8,915 nucleotides of DNA. Origin: an uncultured Bacilli bacterium (GTDB lineage: Bacteria > Bacillota_I > Bacilli_A > ML615J-28 > CAG-313). Of this stretch, positions 7,237 to 8,915 are shown in pieces (positions within the stretch are counted from its first letter, which is position 1; every line of letters starts with the position of its first letter). Where the stretch lies: contig CAKPBI010000018.1 in NCBI GenBank assembly GCA_934140285.1, forward strand, positions 1-8,915, in the 5' to 3' direction. The notes under the pieces were generated by a model. The model worked only from the letters and a program-made list of their open reading frames with translations, searched no databases and had not been told where the DNA came from. Both the position numbers and the translations under genes were made by a program.

Positions 7237-8595
7237 CTAACCAATAATTATTGTTTTTTCTACATATCTAACTTCATTACTATTATCAATTAACCAATTA
7301 CGATTCCAAAGATTCATAATTGTCAATGGACCAAGTCTGCCAGCAAACATTGCTATGCATAATAGAATTTTACTACTGAAATGAAGATTTGGAGTAATAC
7401 CTGTTGAATTACCAACAGTACAAAAAGCAGAAAACACTTCAAAAATTATTTCATCCATTCCGTGATTAACTCTATCTTTTAAAATTCCAAAATTACTTTC
7501 TATAATAATAATGACAGTGCTAACAGTAAAAATAAAAGTAATTGCCATTACCACGAGAGTAAAGGCTTTAATCACCGAAGAAGAAGCAATTCTCCTTTTA
7601 AATGCGGTAGCTTGCTTTCCTCTAGCATAGCCAATCATACTAGCCACCAAAACAAATAAAGTAGTTGTCTTGATTCCTCCACCAGTAGAGCAAGGTGAAG
7701 CTCCACAAAACATTAATACAATAAAAATTATAAATCCAGCACCACCACGAAGTTTTCCCATCTCAAATGTTGCAAAACCCGCCGTTCTTGCTGAAACACT
7801 TTGGAAGAATGCTTGTAGTAAATTCATATCTGTTAGTACCCATAATAATAAAGTACCAACGACTAAGAGTATTAATGTCGTAAATAATACGATTTTTGAA
7901 TGTAAAGACAGTTTTTTAAAACTTTTAAATGATAAGATATCAAAAATTACGATAAAACCGATTCCACCAAGAATAATTAATAATGCAGTATTTAAATTAA
8001 ATAATACATTAGAAGCAAAAATATTAGCTGTTAAACTTGAACTTCCAAACAAATCAAATCCAGCATTATTAAATGCAGATACCGCATGAAATAAACTAAT
8101 ACCAACAATCTGAGAATTAGTGTATCCTAAATCTTCAAATTTAATTGAAAACTTCAAAATCAAAAAGTTAAATATTGCTCCAACAATTTGAATAGAAAAA
8201 GCTGTTAAAACGATAGATTTGACCATTTTTGATAAACCTTGCTGAGAATCTTGATTTAAGGCTTCTTTAAGTAAAAATCTATTTTTAATACCTATATTCT
8301 TCCCTAATATAATAAATACAAAAAGTGCAATTGTAATAAAGCCAAGTCCACCAATTTCAATTAACATCGCAAGAACAATTTTTCCAAATACACTAAGAGT
8401 TGCTCCTAAATCAGGAATTACAGATAGTCCAGTAACGCAAACTGCTGATGTAGTTGTAAAAAGCGCTTCAATAAAAGTAAGGTTTTTACCTTTAGATGAG
8501 AATGGTAATAACAAGAGTATCGTTCCAACAACAATTACAATAAAGAAACTCAGTAGTATTATTATAAAAGGAGATAAACTTTTTTTCTTTTTCAC
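7237..8595 (-). CDS. ktrB: KtrB-type potassium uptake membrane subunit
   Basis: This integral membrane subunit carries K+, usually with Na+ coupling, and is gated by KtrA. Its 452 residues show the four-fold membrane-pore-membrane layout of the TrkH/KtrB family. The four selectivity segments are TTTSAVCVTGLS (G56), SAFNNAGF (G179), SARTAGFAT (G273) and FCTVGNSTGIT (G395). A flexible intramembrane gate loop rich in small residues lies at about 298-311 (GASPCSTGGGIKTT). The end ...VRYVEKTIIIG is typical of KtrB. It is shorter than TrkH, which supports the Ktr type. The start is GTG at 8593-8595, encoding MKKKKSLSPF. The overlapping ATG two bases upstream is followed at once by TGA and cannot be the start. 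The SD is GAAAGGGA at 8605-8612. A close promoter (8623-8651) gives a leader of only about 20 nt. Confidence 0.95.
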   Translation of the reverse strand: MKKKKSLSPFIIILLSFFIVIVVGTILLLLPFSSKGKNLTFIEALFTTTSAVCVTGLSVIPDLGATLSVFGKIVLAMLIEIGGLGFITIALFVFIILGKNIGIKNRFLLKEALNQDSQQGLSKMVKSIVLTAFSIQIVGAIFNFLILKFSIKFEDLGYTNSQIVGISLFHAVSAFNNAGFDLFGSSSLTANIFASNVLFNLNTALLIILGGIGFIVIFDILSFKSFKKLSLHSKIVLFTTLILLVVGTLLLWVLTDMNLLQAFFQSVSARTAGFATFEMGKLRGGAGFIIFIVLMFCGASPCSTGGGIKTTTLFVLVASMIGYARGKQATAFKRRIASSSVIKAFTLVVMAITFIFTVSTVIIIIESNFGILKDRVNHGMDEIIFEVFSAFCTVGNSTGITPNLHFSSKILLCIAMFAGRLGPLTIMNLWNRNWLIDNSNEVRYVEKTIIIG

Positions 8596-8597
8596 AT
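8592..8597 (-). promoter_or_regulatory. AUGUGA start-stop overlapping the ktrB GTG start
   Basis: On the minus strand the bases read ATGTGA. ATG (8597-8595) is followed directly by TGA (8594-8592), and the real ktrB start GTG (8595-8593) shares its first base with the last base of that ATG. The SD AAAGGGA is 7 nt from the ATG and 9 nt from the GTG, so both could be used by ribosomes. The arrangement is visible in the sequence; a role in limiting KtrB synthesis is inference. Confidence 0.6.
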
Positions 8598-8604
8598 TTA
8601 CGCA

Positions 8605-8612
8605 TCCCTTTC
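8605..8612 (-). promoter_or_regulatory. Ribosome binding site of ktrB
   Basis: GAAAGGGA on the minus strand lies 9 nt before the GTG at 8595. It supports the GTG as the initiation codon, since no usable in-frame ATG exists near it. Confidence 0.75.
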
Positions 8613-8622
8613 AACGCCATAG

Positions 8623-8651
8623 ATTATAGCACATAAAACAATATTTTTCAA
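8623..8651 (-). promoter_or_regulatory. Sigma-A-type promoter of ktrBA
   Basis: On the minus strand TTGAAA (8651-8646) and TATAAT (8628-8623) are separated by 17 nt. The -10 is preceded by TGC, giving an extended -10 (TGn). Transcription would start near 8616, leaving a leader of about 20 nt, too short for a riboswitch. Its upstream side is the A-tract region shared with the rRNA-type promoters. Confidence 0.8.
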
Positions 8652-8699
8652 ATAAAATAAAAAAAACATCAAAAAAATTAGATTTTATAAGCATTAATT
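8652..8699. promoter_or_regulatory. A-tract region between divergent promoters (possible UP element)
   Basis: These 48 bp between the -35 of ktrBA and the -35 of the first plus-strand promoter contain only five G or C bases. They include an 8-A run (8659-8666) and a 7-A run (8671-8677) whose centres are about one helical turn apart, a pattern known for bent DNA and for UP elements contacted by the RNA polymerase alpha subunit. Use by either promoter is inferred. Confidence 0.5.
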
Positions 8700-8728
8700 T
8701 TGACATTGTTAACACAAAATGATATAAT
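8700..8728 (+). promoter_or_regulatory. Upstream tandem promoter P1 of presumed rRNA operon
   Basis: TTGACA (8700-8705) and TATAAT (8723-8728) are both perfect consensus with a 17-nt spacer. TGA before the -10 adds an extended -10 (TGn). The seventh base after the -10 is G (8735), compatible with GTP initiation as at B. subtilis rRNA promoters. The spacer contains the palindrome TGTTAACA (8707-8714). Confidence 0.88.
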
Positions 8729-8759
8729 ATATAAGGTTTTGCTGAAAGGCAAGCGCTCT

Positions 8760-8784
8760 GAATTTATCCTAACAAAATAAATTC
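8760..8784 (+). repeat. 8-bp inverted repeat in the P1 leader
   Basis: GAATTTAT (8760-8767) pairs perfectly with ATAAATTC (8777-8784) around a 9-nt loop. It lies in the P1 transcript, upstream of P2. An A-run rather than a T-run follows, so it is not an intrinsic terminator on the plus strand. It may be an RNA hairpin in the leader or chance in AT-rich DNA. Confidence 0.4.
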
Positions 8785-8815
8785 AAAAAAACTTTATCAA
8801 AATGAGTCAAAAGTA

Positions 8816-8844
8816 TTGACAAAGAAAAGATAAAGTGATATAAT
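8816..8844 (+). promoter_or_regulatory. Downstream tandem promoter P2 of presumed rRNA operon
   Basis: TTGACA (8816-8821) and TATAAT (8839-8844) are perfect consensus with 17-nt spacing and an extended TGA before the -10. It lies exactly 116 bp downstream of P1 and shares TGATATAATAT with it. The seventh base after the -10 is G (8851). An A-rich stretch with a 7-A run near 8785-8791 lies upstream. The tandem P1/P2 pair is typical of Gram-positive rRNA operons. Confidence 0.9.
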
Positions 8845-8851
8845 ATTCTAG

Positions 8852-8867
8852 CGCGTTTAAGAACGCG
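8852..8867 (+). other. GC-rich hairpin at the start of the P2 transcript
   Basis: CGCGTT (8852-8857) and AACGCG (8862-8867) form a perfect 6-bp stem with the loop TAAG. It begins one base after the predicted P2 start and stands out in otherwise AT-rich DNA. No T-run follows. It could stabilise the 5' end of the rRNA leader or take part in processing; this is inference. Confidence 0.55.
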
Positions 8868-8879
8868 TAAGAAAAAAAT

Positions 8880-8894
8880 TGATCTTTGAAAACT
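8880..8894 (+). promoter_or_regulatory. boxA-like antitermination element of rRNA leader
   Basis: TGATCTTTGAAAACT closely resembles the Gram-positive rRNA boxA (TGTTCTTTGAAAACT type), where the Nus antitermination complex assembles on nascent RNA. Its place after two tandem promoters argues that a 16S rRNA gene follows just beyond the window. The 16S gene itself is not visible here: bases 8895-8915 contain no recognisable 16S 5' end. Confidence 0.75.
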
Positions 8895-8915
8895 GAACAT
8901 AACAGGTGGAGCAGG

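Noticed and set aside
7670..8089. Open frame of 139 codons on the plus strand opposite ktrB
   Set aside because: It is antisense to a clear KtrB with all four selectivity segments, its product is low-complexity and Pro/Asn/Lys-rich, and it has no convincing SD.
101..8595. Translation table 4 (TGA as Trp)
   Set aside because: All seven proteins are complete under the standard code with Trp at TGG; no in-frame TGA is needed.
8596..8616. Cyclic di-AMP (ydaO-type) riboswitch upstream of ktrB
   Set aside because: Such riboswitches control K+ genes in many Bacilli, but the predicted leader is only about 20 nt, far too short, and no conserved elements are seen.
8895..8915. Start of the 16S rRNA gene at the right edge
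   Set aside because: The last bases do not show the AGAGTTTGATC-type 16S 5' end; they are still leader.
1..8915. CRISPR array, insertion sequence, prophage or defence system
   Set aside because: No spaced direct repeats, transposase, integrase or target duplications were seen; the genes are core housekeeping genes with uniform AT-rich composition.

Overview
The window comes from a very AT-rich bacterium, most likely a low-GC member of the Bacillota (class Bacilli), possibly near the Erysipelotrichales, RF39 or Mollicutes-related lineages. The evidence is the base composition, purine-rich AGGAGG-type ribosome binding sites, near-consensus sigma-A promoters, a KtrB/KtrA potassium transporter, a YutG-type phosphatidylglycerophosphatase, and a Gram-positive-type boxA before a presumed rRNA operon. 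Trp is encoded by TGG and no reading frame needs TGA as a sense codon, so the standard bacterial code fits. The exact taxon is an inference.

Layout. Positions 101-6510 hold five tightly packed plus-strand genes: a degenerate PriA homologue, fmt (methionyl-tRNA formyltransferase), a YutG/PgpA-like phosphatase, a single-chain L-serine dehydratase, and an RlmD/RlmCD-type 23S rRNA uracil methyltransferase. Gaps between them are 13 nt or less, or the genes overlap, so they look like one transcription unit. A 9-bp hairpin at 6541-6564 ends this unit. It also ends the convergent minus-strand ktrB-ktrA operon (8595 down to 6563). ktrBA is read from a good promoter at 8623-8651. Facing away from it, on the plus strand, are two consensus tandem promoters (8700-8728 and 8816-8844), a leader hairpin and a boxA-like element. 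This is the start of what is very probably an rRNA operon whose 16S gene lies beyond the right edge.

The genes serve core functions: replication restart or fork binding, translation initiation, phospholipid synthesis, serine catabolism, ribosome modification and K+ homeostasis. No mobile element, CRISPR array or defence system was seen. The most unusual items are a full-length PriA that has lost its helicase ATPase motifs but kept all eight zinc-binding cysteines, the AUGUGA start-stop overlapping the GTG start of ktrB, the C-terminally shortened serine dehydratase, and the compact A-tract region shared by the divergent ktrBA and rRNA promoters.
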